Source of the DNA: Enterocloster bolteae
GTDB taxonomy: Bacteria > Bacillota > Clostridia > Lachnospirales > Lachnospiraceae
Direction: 5' to 3'
DNA length: 64,000 nt
NCBI RefSeq assembly: GCF_002234575.2
Contig: NZ_CP022464.2
Coordinates: 1,364,001 to 1,428,000 of the forward strand
The notes beneath the pieces were generated by a model. The model was not told the origin of the DNA and ran no database searches. It worked only from the letters and a program-made list of their open reading frames with translations. Each line of letters starts with the position of its first letter. Within the stretch, counting starts at the first letter, position 1. This document shows, piece by piece, positions 23,238 through 32,023 of the stretch. The translations under genes were made by a program, and so were the position numbers.

Positions 23238-23867
23238 ATGAAAATCGCGGTTATCAATGAAGTAAGTGCTTCAATCAGAAATGAAGATATTGTCAACGCA
23301 TTACATAAGACCACCAATGCAGAGGTACTGAATGTGGGGATGAAGAATCCGGAACAAACCCCGTCTTTAACGTATATTCACACCAGTTATATGGCGGCTG
23401 TTCTTTTAAATACCGGCAGCTGCGACTTCGTTATTGGGGGATGCGGCACCGGACAGGGTTTTTTAAATGGTGTACTGCAATTCCCGGGGGTGGTGTGCGG
23501 TTTGATCGTGGAACCGTTAGACGCCTGGCTCTTTTCACAAATAAACGGAGGCAACTGCGTGTCCCTGCCGCTTAATAAAGGATATGGCTGGGCGGGCAGC
23601 ATAAATCTGGAGTATATTTTTGAAAAATTGTTTGCAGACCCGGCCGGGGCAGGTTACCCTAAGGAAAGAGCGAAGAGTCAGGCAATGAGCCGCCAGACAC
23701 TAGCCAGTATCTCAAAGCTTTCCCACAAAGATTTTACAGATATTCTAAAAGCTTCGGATCCGGAAATATTAAAAGCAATTGCGGGAAGTAAAGATTTTAT
23801 GAAGGTCTTGGCGGATGGCGGTGAAAAGGCAAAGGCAGTCCTTGAATTACTGGGGGAAAACAGGTAA
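23238..23867 (+). CDS. RpiB/LacA/LacB family sugar-phosphate isomerase-like protein
   Basis: The product has 209 residues after an AAAGGAGGAAAG site. It contains the family's phosphate-loop-like region 'CDFVIGGCGTGQGFLNGVLQFPGVVCGLI' (usual form G-C-G-T-G-x-G). Past about residue 130 it has a C-terminal extension not found in the typical 150-residue RpiB. Members isomerise aldose/ketose phosphates or related sugar acids. In this operon it may act on a sugar-acid intermediate together with the KduD-like enzyme; that is an inference. Confidence 0.82.
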   Translation: MKIAVINEVSASIRNEDIVNALHKTTNAEVLNVGMKNPEQTPSLTYIHTSYMAAVLLNTGSCDFVIGGCGTGQGFLNGVLQFPGVVCGLIVEPLDAWLFSQINGGNCVSLPLNKGYGWAGSINLEYIFEKLFADPAGAGYPKERAKSQAMSRQTLASISKLSHKDFTDILKASDPEILKAIAGSKDFMKVLADGGEKAKAVLELLGENR

Positions 23868-23879
23868 GAGAGGTATTAT

Positions 23880-24638
23880 ATGGTACAGTCATTGGCGAGA
23901 GGAATTGAGATTTTATCAATCATTCAAGAAAGAGGAAGTGCGACAATTGTGGAGGTGGCATCCGTTCTTGGGGTGGACAAAAGTACGGTTTCCCGCCTGA
24001 TGGCAACGCTGATGCACTATGATATGGTAAGTATTGACCCGGTCAGTAAGAAATACCGGCTAGGATTTCGGAATCTGTACCTTAGCGAAGGAGTTAAAAA
24101 AAATTTCAATGTGGCTATTGTAGCGCGGCCCTACCTATACAAAATTTGTGATGATACCAAAGAAAGTGTCCATCTGGCGGCAATGGGAAATCGCAAAATG
24201 TATATTGTGGATCAGGTACGGAGCCAGAGGGAATACAATCTTTCGGCCCAGATCGGAATGATTGAAGCGTGGCATTGTTCCGCTGTGGGAAAATGTGTTC
24301 TGGCTTACAAACCTCCGTCATTTATTGAAGACATCTTCCGCGACTATGATTTTGAACATTATACATCCAATACGATTACAACCTATCAGAATTTAGAAAA
24401 AGAGTTAAAGAAGATTAGGGAGCAGGGCTATGCCCTGGATGACGAGGAACGCACGTTGGGGGTGAGATGCCTGGCAGTACCGGTTTTCAATTACAGCGGC
24501 AATGTCAGCTGCTGCATCGGTATTTCTGCTCCCAAGGAGCAGATTACTGAGGCAACCATTAAGAAATATACATTATGCATGAAAAAATATGGCAGCCAGA
24601 TAAGCAAAGAATTAGGTTACGGATTGTATCGCAGTTAA
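23880..24638 (+). CDS. IclR family transcription regulator
   Basis: The product has 252 residues. The N-terminal winged helix-turn-helix covers residues 1-65 ('GSATIVEVASVLGVDKSTVSRLMATL') and the C-terminal effector domain about 80-250 (ends 'SCCIGISAPKEQITEATIKKY'). The core 'AWHCSAVGKCVLAY' is the typical IclR ligand-pocket region. It lies inside the operon between the isomerase and the dehydrogenase and probably controls it in response to a pathway metabolite. Confidence 0.9.
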   Translation: MVQSLARGIEILSIIQERGSATIVEVASVLGVDKSTVSRLMATLMHYDMVSIDPVSKKYRLGFRNLYLSEGVKKNFNVAIVARPYLYKICDDTKESVHLAAMGNRKMYIVDQVRSQREYNLSAQIGMIEAWHCSAVGKCVLAYKPPSFIEDIFRDYDFEHYTSNTITTYQNLEKELKKIREQGYALDDEERTLGVRCLAVPVFNYSGNVSCCIGISAPKEQITEATIKKYTLCMKKYGSQISKELGYGLYRS

Positions 24639-24677
24639 GATATGCTGTGGAAACAAAAACAGAAAAGGATATTTAAT

Positions 24678-25451
24678 ATGAGTAATTTTATAGATAAATT
24701 TAGCTTGGCGGGTAAGAAGGCAATTGTGACCGGCGGTGCAAAGGGGCTGTGTAATGGAATGGCACAGGCGCTCCATGATGCAGGGGCCGAGGTGGTTCTG
24801 CTGGATATTTTGGATATGGTTGAAGATTCCGCCGGGGAGATGGCAAAAAAAGGTCCCATGGTACATGCGGTAAGGGGCGACCTGACCAAAACAGAAGAGC
24901 TGGAGAATATATATAATGAATGTTTGGAGAATCTGGGAGGCAGGGTGGACATATTGCTGAATGGAGCTGGCATACAGTTTAGGGCTCCGGCTGTTGATTT
25001 TCCGCATGACCGCTGGGAGAAAATTATTGCTCTTAATATGAATGCGGTATTTTATATGTCGCAGCTGGCCGGCAAAACAATGCTGGCGCAAAAATATGGT
25101 AAGATAATCAATATAGCTTCCATGACCGCATTTTTTGCCAGTGTGTTGATTCCGGCATACAGTGCCAGTAAAGGCGGGGTGGCACAAATAACAAAGGCAC
25201 TGTCCAATGAATGGGCCGGTCAGGGCGTGAATGTTAACGCAATTGCACCGGGGTATATGGCCACTGAACTAACTGCCAATATAAAGGAAGTAAATCCAAA
25301 GCAATATGAAGAAATCACCAGCCGGATTCCCGCGGGGCGCTGGGGCAGGATGGAGGATCTGCAGGGATTGGCGGTCTTTCTGGCATCCGATGCATCGGCC
25401 TATATTTCCGGCGCGGTGATTCCGGTTGACGGAGGCTTTATGGGAAAATAG
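24678..25451 (+). CDS. Short-chain dehydrogenase, KduD-like
   Basis: The product has 257 residues from the ATG at 24678 (AAAAGGA upstream). The Rossmann fold starts 'VTGGAKGLCNGMAQAL' (TGxxxGxG form, with the last G kept as GLCNG). The catalytic set is Ser in 'NIASM', Y-x-x-x-K in 'YSASKGG', and N in 'NGAG'. 'RIPAGRWG' near the C-terminus is conserved in 2-deoxy-D-gluconate/2-keto-3-deoxygluconate dehydrogenases (KduD). It ends by overlapping the AraC gene on the other strand by 14 bp. Confidence 0.88.
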   Translation: MSNFIDKFSLAGKKAIVTGGAKGLCNGMAQALHDAGAEVVLLDILDMVEDSAGEMAKKGPMVHAVRGDLTKTEELENIYNECLENLGGRVDILLNGAGIQFRAPAVDFPHDRWEKIIALNMNAVFYMSQLAGKTMLAQKYGKIINIASMTAFFASVLIPAYSASKGGVAQITKALSNEWAGQGVNVNAIAPGYMATELTANIKEVNPKQYEEITSRIPAGRWGRMEDLQGLAVFLASDASAYISGAVIPVDGGFMGK

Positions 25452-26361
25452 AAGGCGGGCAGCTGGCTTTCCTGTATTCCCTGGGCGTACACTTGAAGAA
25501 GCGCACAAACATCTGGGAAAAATTACTGGGACTGTTGAATCCGCACATGCCTGCTATGGAGGATATGCTGCTGTGGGGGCTGCGAAGGAGCATGGAAGCC
25601 CCCTGGGTTACTCTGTATTTCAGCAGATACTGCAGGGGAGAGGTCTGGATGGCGCGTTTGAAACACCGCAGGCACTCACGCTCTCCGATATCCGCAGCCC
25701 TGGCAATCTGGGCCAGGTCCAGGTTTTCTTGAAAATGTTCATGGATAAAACTTATCATTTTTTGGATACGTATATTATCCGTATCCGGCATTGGTTTACT
25801 GGAATCCATGGCATGGGAATAGTACATATACAGGCAGCAGCATATACAAGACAGTTTTTCGCGGACCACAAACTCGTATCCCAATGGTTCGCCGCAAAAT
25901 GCATCAAAGGCAGCGGTGAACACGGCCGCAGGATTTCCGGCTCTTAAGTCTCCGGCAAGATAGTCAAATGGACAGATGTCAAAACTTCTGCACTGAAGAA
26001 GCGGTGCCACGTACCTCCTGGAAAACACGGAATCCTTTTCTCCGGTTACCAAAAGAGGGTGAAAGACCAGAGAGTGGAGTTCGCAAAGGGGCTCTGCCGC
26101 GGCAAAATGCAGTATATTGGAATTGACGACAGCGCCTTCCCCCTGTTTTAGATGAAGGGTCTTACCCGGAACCTGCAGTTTCAGATGTCCGGACTCAACA
26201 TAAATAATTTCCAAATCCTCATGCCAGTGCCAGGGAACCACATCCCCGGCACTGTCTGTATATACAGAAGAATATCCTGCACAGGGAAAGTCCGGCGTCC
26301 CATGGGGCTGCAGTTCCCTTCCTGTGCGGTTTAAATTCAGGGTACAGTCCTGTAATGCCAT
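25438..26361 (-). CDS. AraC family regulator with cupin sensor
   Basis: The product has 307 residues. The N-terminal cupin domain has 'VPWHWHEDLEIIYVESGHLKLQV' (about residues 42-64), and the C-terminal double helix-turn-helix covers about 200-300 ('ENLDLAQIARAADIGERECLRCFKR' and 'ISSIAGMCGFNSPSNFSQMFVRFFKCTPREYRK'). It is convergent with the KduD-like gene and divergent from the MFS transporter, whose promoter region it shares. Regulation of that transporter is plausible. The sugar or other ligand is unknown. Confidence 0.9.
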   Translation of the reverse strand: MALQDCTLNLNRTGRELQPHGTPDFPCAGYSSVYTDSAGDVVPWHWHEDLEIIYVESGHLKLQVPGKTLHLKQGEGAVVNSNILHFAAAEPLCELHSLVFHPLLVTGEKDSVFSRRYVAPLLQCRSFDICPFDYLAGDLRAGNPAAVFTAAFDAFCGEPLGYEFVVREKLSCICCCLYMYYSHAMDSSKPMPDTDNIRIQKMISFIHEHFQENLDLAQIARAADIGERECLRCFKRAIQTSPLQYLLKYRVTQGASMLLRSPHSSISSIAGMCGFNSPSNFSQMFVRFFKCTPREYRKASCPPSIFP

Positions 26362-26528
26362 GTCAGTCCTCCGATTGGTCGTTTTTCTTATATTATAAGT
26401 CGGGATTTGGGTTGAATCAAGAAGGAAAAGACGATATTCTTTTGGTGTGTATTTATTATATGTTTTATATGCTTTGCGCGCAGGAGGCCGTATCGGGGGT
26501 TCCGAGTGCTCAGTAACAGGAGGATGAG

Positions 26529-27725
26529 ATGTTTCAATTATTACTTGTGATTATTTATCTGGCGTTTATCAGTCTGGGACTTCCGGACGCGCTTCTGGGT
26601 TCAGCATGGCCGTCCATGTACCGGGAGCTGGGAGCTTCGGTGTCCTATGCAGGCATTATCAGCATGATTATTGCCGGCGGCACCATAATTTCCAGCCTTT
26701 TCAGTGACAGGCTTATCAGGAATTTTGGGACAGGAAAGGTAACGGTTGTAAGTGTTGCAATGACGGCAGCAGCCCTGTTTGGCTTTTCCTCTTCCCATTC
26801 CTTCCTGCAGCTGTGTGTTTGGGCCGTTCCCTATGGCCTGGGAGCAGGCAGCGTGGATGCAGGACTGAATAACTTTGTGGCGCTCCACTATAAATCCCGC
26901 CACATGAGCTGGCTTCACTGCTTCTGGGGTATCGGCGCAACGGCAGGACCCTATATCATGGGCCTGTGTCTGACACGCGGCTTTAAGTGGAATTCCGGTT
27001 ATATGGTGGTGGGTGTGATTCAGATTGCGCTGGTGGCCTGTCTTGTGCTGTCGCTTCCTCTGTGGAAGGTAAAGAAAGATGGAAACAGCGGACAGGATAC
27101 CCCCCACAGGCAGATTACCCTGAGAGAGGGGCTGCGGCTTCCGGGGGCAAAGGCGGTGCTGACTGCATTTTTCTGTTACTGCGCCCTTGAGGCTACAGCC
27201 GGTCTGTGGGCCAGCAGTTATATGGTGCTGCATAAGGGGATTGCTCCCCAGACAGCGGCCAAGTGGGCTTCGTTTTTTTATCTGGGGATTACCCTGGGCA
27301 GACTGGCCAGCGGTTTTGTCACGGACCGGCTGGGAGACAGGAACATGGTGCGCTGCGGGCAGCTGACTGCCTTTGCCGGAACTGTGATACTGCTCCTTCC
27401 GGCCGGTGACGGAGCGGTACTAACAGGACTTATCATGGTGGGACTGGGCTGTGCTCCCATCTATCCCAGCCTGCTTCATGAAACGCCGGATAACTTTGGG
27501 GTGCAGTATTCCCAGTCCATGATGGGCATGCAGATGGCCTGCGCTTATGTGGGATCCACATTTATGCCTCCGCTGTTTGGGGTGGCGGCAGAGCGTATCA
27601 GCGTAACGCTGTATCCCGTGTGTCTGGTCATATTTGTTGTATTGATGATTGGGATGACAGAAAGGATGGGGAGGGTTCAGAATGGAAAAGTTAATGGACT
27701 TACACATGCACAGCTATTACAGTGA
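26529..27725 (+). CDS. MFS transporter
   Basis: The product has 398 residues and 12 predicted membrane segments, starting at the ATG after CAGGAGGATGAG. The repeated MFS loop motif appears as 'SDRLIRNFGTGK' after helix 2 and 'TDRLGDRN' after helix 8, with 'GLGAGSVDAGLNNFVALHY' in helix 4-5 typical of sugar-type (FucP-like) members. The gene overlaps the following PHP gene by 44 bp, so the two products probably act together. The substrate is unknown. Confidence 0.85.
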   Translation: MFQLLLVIIYLAFISLGLPDALLGSAWPSMYRELGASVSYAGIISMIIAGGTIISSLFSDRLIRNFGTGKVTVVSVAMTAAALFGFSSSHSFLQLCVWAVPYGLGAGSVDAGLNNFVALHYKSRHMSWLHCFWGIGATAGPYIMGLCLTRGFKWNSGYMVVGVIQIALVACLVLSLPLWKVKKDGNSGQDTPHRQITLREGLRLPGAKAVLTAFFCYCALEATAGLWASSYMVLHKGIAPQTAAKWASFFYLGITLGRLASGFVTDRLGDRNMVRCGQLTAFAGTVILLLPAGDGAVLTGLIMVGLGCAPIYPSLLHETPDNFGVQYSQSMMGMQMACAYVGSTFMPPLFGVAAERISVTLYPVCLVIFVVLMIGMTERMGRVQNGKVNGLTHAQLLQ

Positions 27726-28590
27726 TGACGGCGAATTCAGTCCTGAGGAGCTGGTGAGACAGTGTGCCATGAGCGGCATCCGCGTCATGTCCATTGCGGA
27801 CCACAACAGTGTGCGGGCAAACGACGGGGGCAGACAGGCGGCCAGGAGGGCCGGAATCAGGTACGTTTCCGGCATAGAGATAGACTGCACGTTCAGAGGT
27901 GTGAATCTTCATGTACTGGGGTATGGATTTGACGATACCAGTGATGATTTTGCCGACATCGAAGACAATATAAGCAGTCAGGCAGCGACGGCATCCAGGC
28001 AGATGCTTTGCGCAACCAGGAAAATGGGATTTGACGTAACAGAGGAGGATATGGAGGAACTGGCCGGAGATTACTACTGGAAGGACCGGTGGACCGGGGA
28101 AATGTTTGCAGAGGTGCTCCTTGGCCGGGAGGAATACAAGGACCATCCCCTGCTTCTTCCTTACAGGGAAGGCGGGGCAAGAGGCGATAACCCTTATGTG
28201 AATTTTTACTGGGATTTTTATTCTCAGGGAAAATGCTGTTATGTTAAAATGAAATATCCAAAACTGGAGCAGGCGGTTGATATCATACACAGGAACGGGG
28301 GATATGCGGTGCTGGCACATCCGGGGGTTAATTTAAAAGACTGCGGGGAATTGCTGGATCCCATACTGGAGGCAGGAGTGGATGGAATAGAGGCATTCAG
28401 CAGCTACCACTCGGAGGAACAGGCGGGGGTTTATCATAAGGCTGCGCGCGGCAGATTCAGGATGATTACCTGCGGAAGTGATTATCACGGAAAGACAAAG
28501 CCGTCTATCTCCATAGGCGGCCATGGATGTACGGTTCCATATGAGGAAATGGTCCGGCAGCTGGAGCGTATTCTTGGTGAGAATGGTTAA
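27682..28590 (+). CDS. PHP domain phosphoesterase
   Basis: The product has 302 residues. Metal-binding motifs of the PHP superfamily are present: 'DLHMHSYYSDDG' at the start, 'SIADHNS' near residue 35, 'SGIEID', 'AHPG' at about 215 and the late 'GSDYHG'. Related proteins of this size (YciV/TrpH type) cleave nucleoside 3',5'-bisphosphates or shorten small RNAs. Its start lies within the end of the MFS gene in another frame, which is strong coupling. Whether it acts on the imported compound is open. Confidence 0.87.
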   Translation: MEKLMDLHMHSYYSDDGEFSPEELVRQCAMSGIRVMSIADHNSVRANDGGRQAARRAGIRYVSGIEIDCTFRGVNLHVLGYGFDDTSDDFADIEDNISSQAATASRQMLCATRKMGFDVTEEDMEELAGDYYWKDRWTGEMFAEVLLGREEYKDHPLLLPYREGGARGDNPYVNFYWDFYSQGKCCYVKMKYPKLEQAVDIIHRNGGYAVLAHPGVNLKDCGELLDPILEAGVDGIEAFSSYHSEEQAGVYHKAARGRFRMITCGSDYHGKTKPSISIGGHGCTVPYEEMVRQLERILGENG

Positions 28591-28607
28591 CTGAAAAATT
28601 TATATAT

Positions 28608-28665
28608 GGCAGTCATTGGCAGTTGGCGTCTTTAAAAAGGACGATTGCCGGTGGCTGCTGTTTTT
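28608..28665 (+). terminator. Intrinsic terminator after the PHP gene
   Basis: A long imperfect stem, GGCAG...GGCGTC and GACGATTGCC...CTGCTG, is closed by a TTTAAAAAG loop and followed by TTTTTG. It separates this operon from the next gene. Confidence 0.65.
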
Positions 28666-28828
28666 GTTTATGGGAGAACCCTATACAGAATCAAATATCA
28701 GTGACAAATGTCACTGCTGTAATGACGGACAGCATCTATAACCGGACTGGATTATATTTTATAATGAAAACATGAAAAGAAAATATGTATAGACGGTATC
28801 GGAAAGACGGATAGAAAGGGGAATGGGT

Positions 28829-31798
28829 ATGGAGTGGTTTATCATTTTGTTAATATGGCTGGTGGCTCCTTTTGCTGAACTGGCTGCCATAATAGTTTTG
28901 GCTGTTGCCAACAGCCGGTATAAGAGAAGGATATGGGAACTGACAAGGGGAACTGACAAGGCGGATACGGGAATGCAGGATAAAGGGCCGGCGGATATAG
29001 AGATACAGCATGAAGGGCCGGCGGATATAGAGATACAGCGTGAGAGGCCGGCGGATACAGGGATACAGTATGAGAGACCGGCGGATATAGAGATACAGCG
29101 TGAGAAGCCGACGGATATAAAGATACAGCATGAAGGACCGGCGGATACAGAGATACAGCATGAGAGGACGGCGGATGCAGTGACACAGCATGAAAAGTCA
29201 GCGGCATGGTATGGGCCTGGGCAAGCAATTGTAGTACCAGAGGACTTTGAGAAAGCTGAGTCTGCCTGTCGGGTGCCGGAAATACCTCACAAGCAGACAG
29301 CTCTGGTCAGGGCGCCGAAAATAGATGGGGGGTTCTTCCAGGGGACGGCAGCACTGGTGATCGGAGTGATATTTGTGGTACTGGCCGGATTGATTTTCGC
29401 CACCACGGCATGGCATGTGCTGCCCAGTGTCTGCAAGGTGATTATGGTCCTGGGGGGATCCGGTTTGTTTTTCGGGGCAAGCTGGGCAGCTGAAAAATAT
29501 TTTAAGATTGAGCGGACGGGACAGGCCTTTTATATTCTGGGCAGCGTGTTTTTATTTCTTACCATATTGGCGGCTGGATATTTCGGGCTGCTGGGTCCGG
29601 AGTTTATTTTAAAGGGAGAAAACCGTTACCGTGTCCTGCTGGCAGGCAGTATAGCCACGGAGATAGCTCTTTTTTCCAAAATCAGGAGATTTCGTAACAA
29701 GGTCTATACCCAGGCCTGCCTGTGGGGAATGACGGTCAGCATGTGCTTTTTGATGGGAGCGTTAAAGCTTGAATGGCCGGATTGCATGAATGGTATGATG
29801 TATTACTCCTTTCTTTTGATTGGGGGAAATGAGGTTTACAGGAGAAAATCAGGTTTGCAAGGCAGCATGAACGCCCCGGCAGATCGGTTTATAGACGAAT
29901 TTATGGGTGAATTCGGCCTTTTTGCAGCGCTCCAGTTCTGGATAATAAGCGGAATGATGGCTTATAAAGCTGTGGCAGGCGGGATTGGATTCATAATAGG
30001 AATACTGTTTCTGGGAATTTGGGAAGTTACATTCTGGGATACCCTGGCATTTGGGCTGATGGCAGCCGGGACCGCCCTTGTGGCGCTGCGGCGCAGGAGC
30101 CCGGAAATGAAGATGCTTCACAGTCTGACCATGATGATTTTCTTTCAGTATGCAGGCTTCTGTATCCCCGTGGATTTTACATATCAGGTATTTTTGGGGG
30201 CAGCCATGACCGCGGTATGGTTTCTGGCTGAGAGAAGGTTTAAAAATCCTCTTAATAATCTGGCGGGCGGATGTGTTTTTTCCGCTGTTCTGGCAATTGA
30301 CATGGCGGTACTGCTGCTGGATATGCTGTTTTCCAGGGACAGTCTGGGAAATCAGCTGGCAGCATCCGCAGTGGTGATTCTTCTGGCGGCGGTCATGGCG
30401 GAGTGGGGCAGACGGTACCCGGTACTTCGCGGCAGCGTTGCGGCAGTGCTCTTTGCCCTTACCCTGACCGGATGGGAGGTTTTTAATAGAACATTGGGCA
30501 TGGATGTGGGATACGATGTGGTTGTATGGGGGTATGTGCTGATTGTGTCCATATGGGATATGGTGAAGAAAGACAGATTCTGTATTCCCATACTGGCCAT
30601 TGGCACGGCTGCGCAGGCGGTTGCCCGGCTGGAGAATCAGGAGACTCTTTCTTTTTTCCTTCTTCTGTCTGTTTACCTGCTGGTGAAATCTTTTGGCAGG
30701 GAGGGGACGGCGCGGGAACGGTTCATCAGGGGCAGTTGTCTGTATTCCCTGGCAGGCGTGTATCTTCTGGCAGAAGGTGCGACCGCAAACGGCGTGCTCC
30801 GGATGGTGTGGACAGCGGCGGTATACGGTCTGGAATATGCATCAGTTATCCTGCATGACCGCAGCAAAATCAGGGATAGGTTCTGGAATTGTACAGGTAT
30901 GACAGTATTCCTGATGATGATGGGGGCATTTTACAGCGATCCATCTCTGGCGCTCTGGAATATGATTCTCTGTATGGCGGTATTTGAAGTCATCTATGTG
31001 ATGCTTTACCGGAGCGGCTGCAGCTGGCTGCATCTGGCAGCCGCAGCCGCTGTACTCCCCCTTCCCATGATAGCAACGGCAAGGTATGGTTTGAACGAAA
31101 ACCAGGTATATGGCGCCACGGCGGCGCTGCTCATCCTTTCGGGGATTCTGTTCCGGCGGTTCAGACCTGTTATGGTACGCCGTGAAGGGGAGAGCGGAGG
31201 ATGGGACGTGGACTGGTTCCACATTCTGGTCATCTTTGTCCTGATACCCATGGCATGGGAGGCAGGCCGCGGATGGCAGTGCGCGTATATTCTTTTGACA
31301 GCTCTGTATGTACTTCAGTTTGCAGTGCTGGAACACTGGAAAAGGGCGGCGTTTACGCTGGCAGCAGCTCTGGCAGCAGCGGCATTCTGGCGCCAGCCGT
31401 TTATCCGGTGGCCGGAGATGCTAAGCCTGGAGATACAGCTGATTCCGGCTGCTGGTTTTATCTGGAGTCTGGGCCGCATATGGGGGGACAGAAAAGAGAT
31501 AACAAATTTGCAGACGGTTCTCTACTGCCTGTGCCTGGGGGCCATGGCATCGGATGCCTTATCTACAGGAGCCGTATGGGATGCGCTGATACTGGAGGCT
31601 GTCAATCTGGCTGTGTTCCTCCTGGCGCATATGAGAAAATGTATGAGATGGATTCGGATTTCCGGCATCATCATGATACTGGTGGCGCTTTACATGACAA
31701 AAGATTTCTGGCTCAGCTTGTCATGGTGGGTCTATCTGCTGGCAGCCGGACTGGGACTCATTGTCTTTGCAGCGGTGAACGAAATGAAGAAGCGTTGA
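28829..31798 (+). CDS. Large polytopic membrane protein of unknown function
   Basis: The product has 989 residues from the ATG at 28829, which is 7 bases after AAGGGG; an ATG two codons earlier is too close. Residues 1-25 form a first membrane segment. Residues about 50-125 are a cytosolic or outside tract of seven imperfect 10-residue repeats (G/R-P-A-D-I-E-I-Q-H/R-E). From about residue 170 to the end there are some 25 hydrophobic segments. The first of these, 'LVIGVIFVVLAGLIFATTAW', is like the start of DUF2157-type proteins. Function is unknown. A second repeat array lies directly after the stop codon. Confidence 0.65.
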   Translation: MEWFIILLIWLVAPFAELAAIIVLAVANSRYKRRIWELTRGTDKADTGMQDKGPADIEIQHEGPADIEIQRERPADTGIQYERPADIEIQREKPTDIKIQHEGPADTEIQHERTADAVTQHEKSAAWYGPGQAIVVPEDFEKAESACRVPEIPHKQTALVRAPKIDGGFFQGTAALVIGVIFVVLAGLIFATTAWHVLPSVCKVIMVLGGSGLFFGASWAAEKYFKIERTGQAFYILGSVFLFLTILAAGYFGLLGPEFILKGENRYRVLLAGSIATEIALFSKIRRFRNKVYTQACLWGMTVSMCFLMGALKLEWPDCMNGMMYYSFLLIGGNEVYRRKSGLQGSMNAPADRFIDEFMGEFGLFAALQFWIISGMMAYKAVAGGIGFIIGILFLGIWEVTFWDTLAFGLMAAGTALVALRRRSPEMKMLHSLTMMIFFQYAGFCIPVDFTYQVFLGAAMTAVWFLAERRFKNPLNNLAGGCVFSAVLAIDMAVLLLDMLFSRDSLGNQLAASAVVILLAAVMAEWGRRYPVLRGSVAAVLFALTLTGWEVFNRTLGMDVGYDVVVWGYVLIVSIWDMVKKDRFCIPILAIGTAAQAVARLENQETLSFFLLLSVYLLVKSFGREGTARERFIRGSCLYSLAGVYLLAEGATANGVLRMVWTAAVYGLEYASVILHDRSKIRDRFWNCTGMTVFLMMMGAFYSDPSLALWNMILCMAVFEVIYVMLYRSGCSWLHLAAAAAVLPLPMIATARYGLNENQVYGATAALLILSGILFRRFRPVMVRREGESGGWDVDWFHILVIFVLIPMAWEAGRGWQCAYILLTALYVLQFAVLEHWKRAAFTLAAALAAAAFWRQPFIRWPEMLSLEIQLIPAAGFIWSLGRIWGDRKEITNLQTVLYCLCLGAMASDALSTGAVWDALILEAVNLAVFLLAHMRKCMRWIRISGIIMILVALYMTKDFWLSLSWWVYLLAAGLGLIVFAAVNEMKKR
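28985..29194 (+). repeat. 30-bp tandem repeat, seven copies, coding
   Basis: Seven head-to-tail 30-bp units encode the decapeptide pattern x-P-A-D-I-E-I-Q-x-E. Copies 1 and 2 are nearly identical in DNA, and later ones drift (T for A, Y or R for H). Because the unit is a multiple of three, gain or loss of copies keeps the frame. Confidence 0.9.
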
Positions 31799-31800
31799 CG

Positions 31801-31890
31801 GGAAGCGGTGATAGAGGAAGCGGTGATAGAGGAAGCGGTGATAGAGGAAGCTGCGGTAGAGGAAGCGGCGGTAGGGTAAGCGGCGGTGGG
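31801..31890 (+). repeat. 15-bp tandem repeat, six copies, directly after a stop codon
   Basis: The unit GGAAGCGGTGATAGA occurs three times perfectly and then three times with changes. It starts 2 bases after the TGA of the membrane protein. In the frame of that gene it reads E-A-V-I-E repeats up to a TAA at about 31878-31880, so read-through or loss of the TGA would add an acidic repeat tail. Confidence 0.88.
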
Positions 31891-32023
31891 GAAAGTGACC
31901 GTCTGCAATTCTTTTGACACACAGCGGCAGAGCGGCTATAATCAAGGGTACAGGCCATGCCTGCGCCCCGTTTTGCCTTATAGGTGAAAGTAACGGGAAA
32001 ACTGCCCGGAGGAGGTTTGGGAT

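Noticed and set aside
28985..29194. A CRISPR array
   Set aside because: The 30-bp units are directly joined with no spacers and encode a regular peptide. The other tandem arrays (31801, 35126, 62025) also lack spacers.
31201..31917. A long plus-strand frame ending in G-S-G-D-R repeats
   Set aside because: It runs through the membrane protein gene in another frame and its tail is only the 15-bp repeat read out of phase. It has no ribosome site and no protein-like composition.
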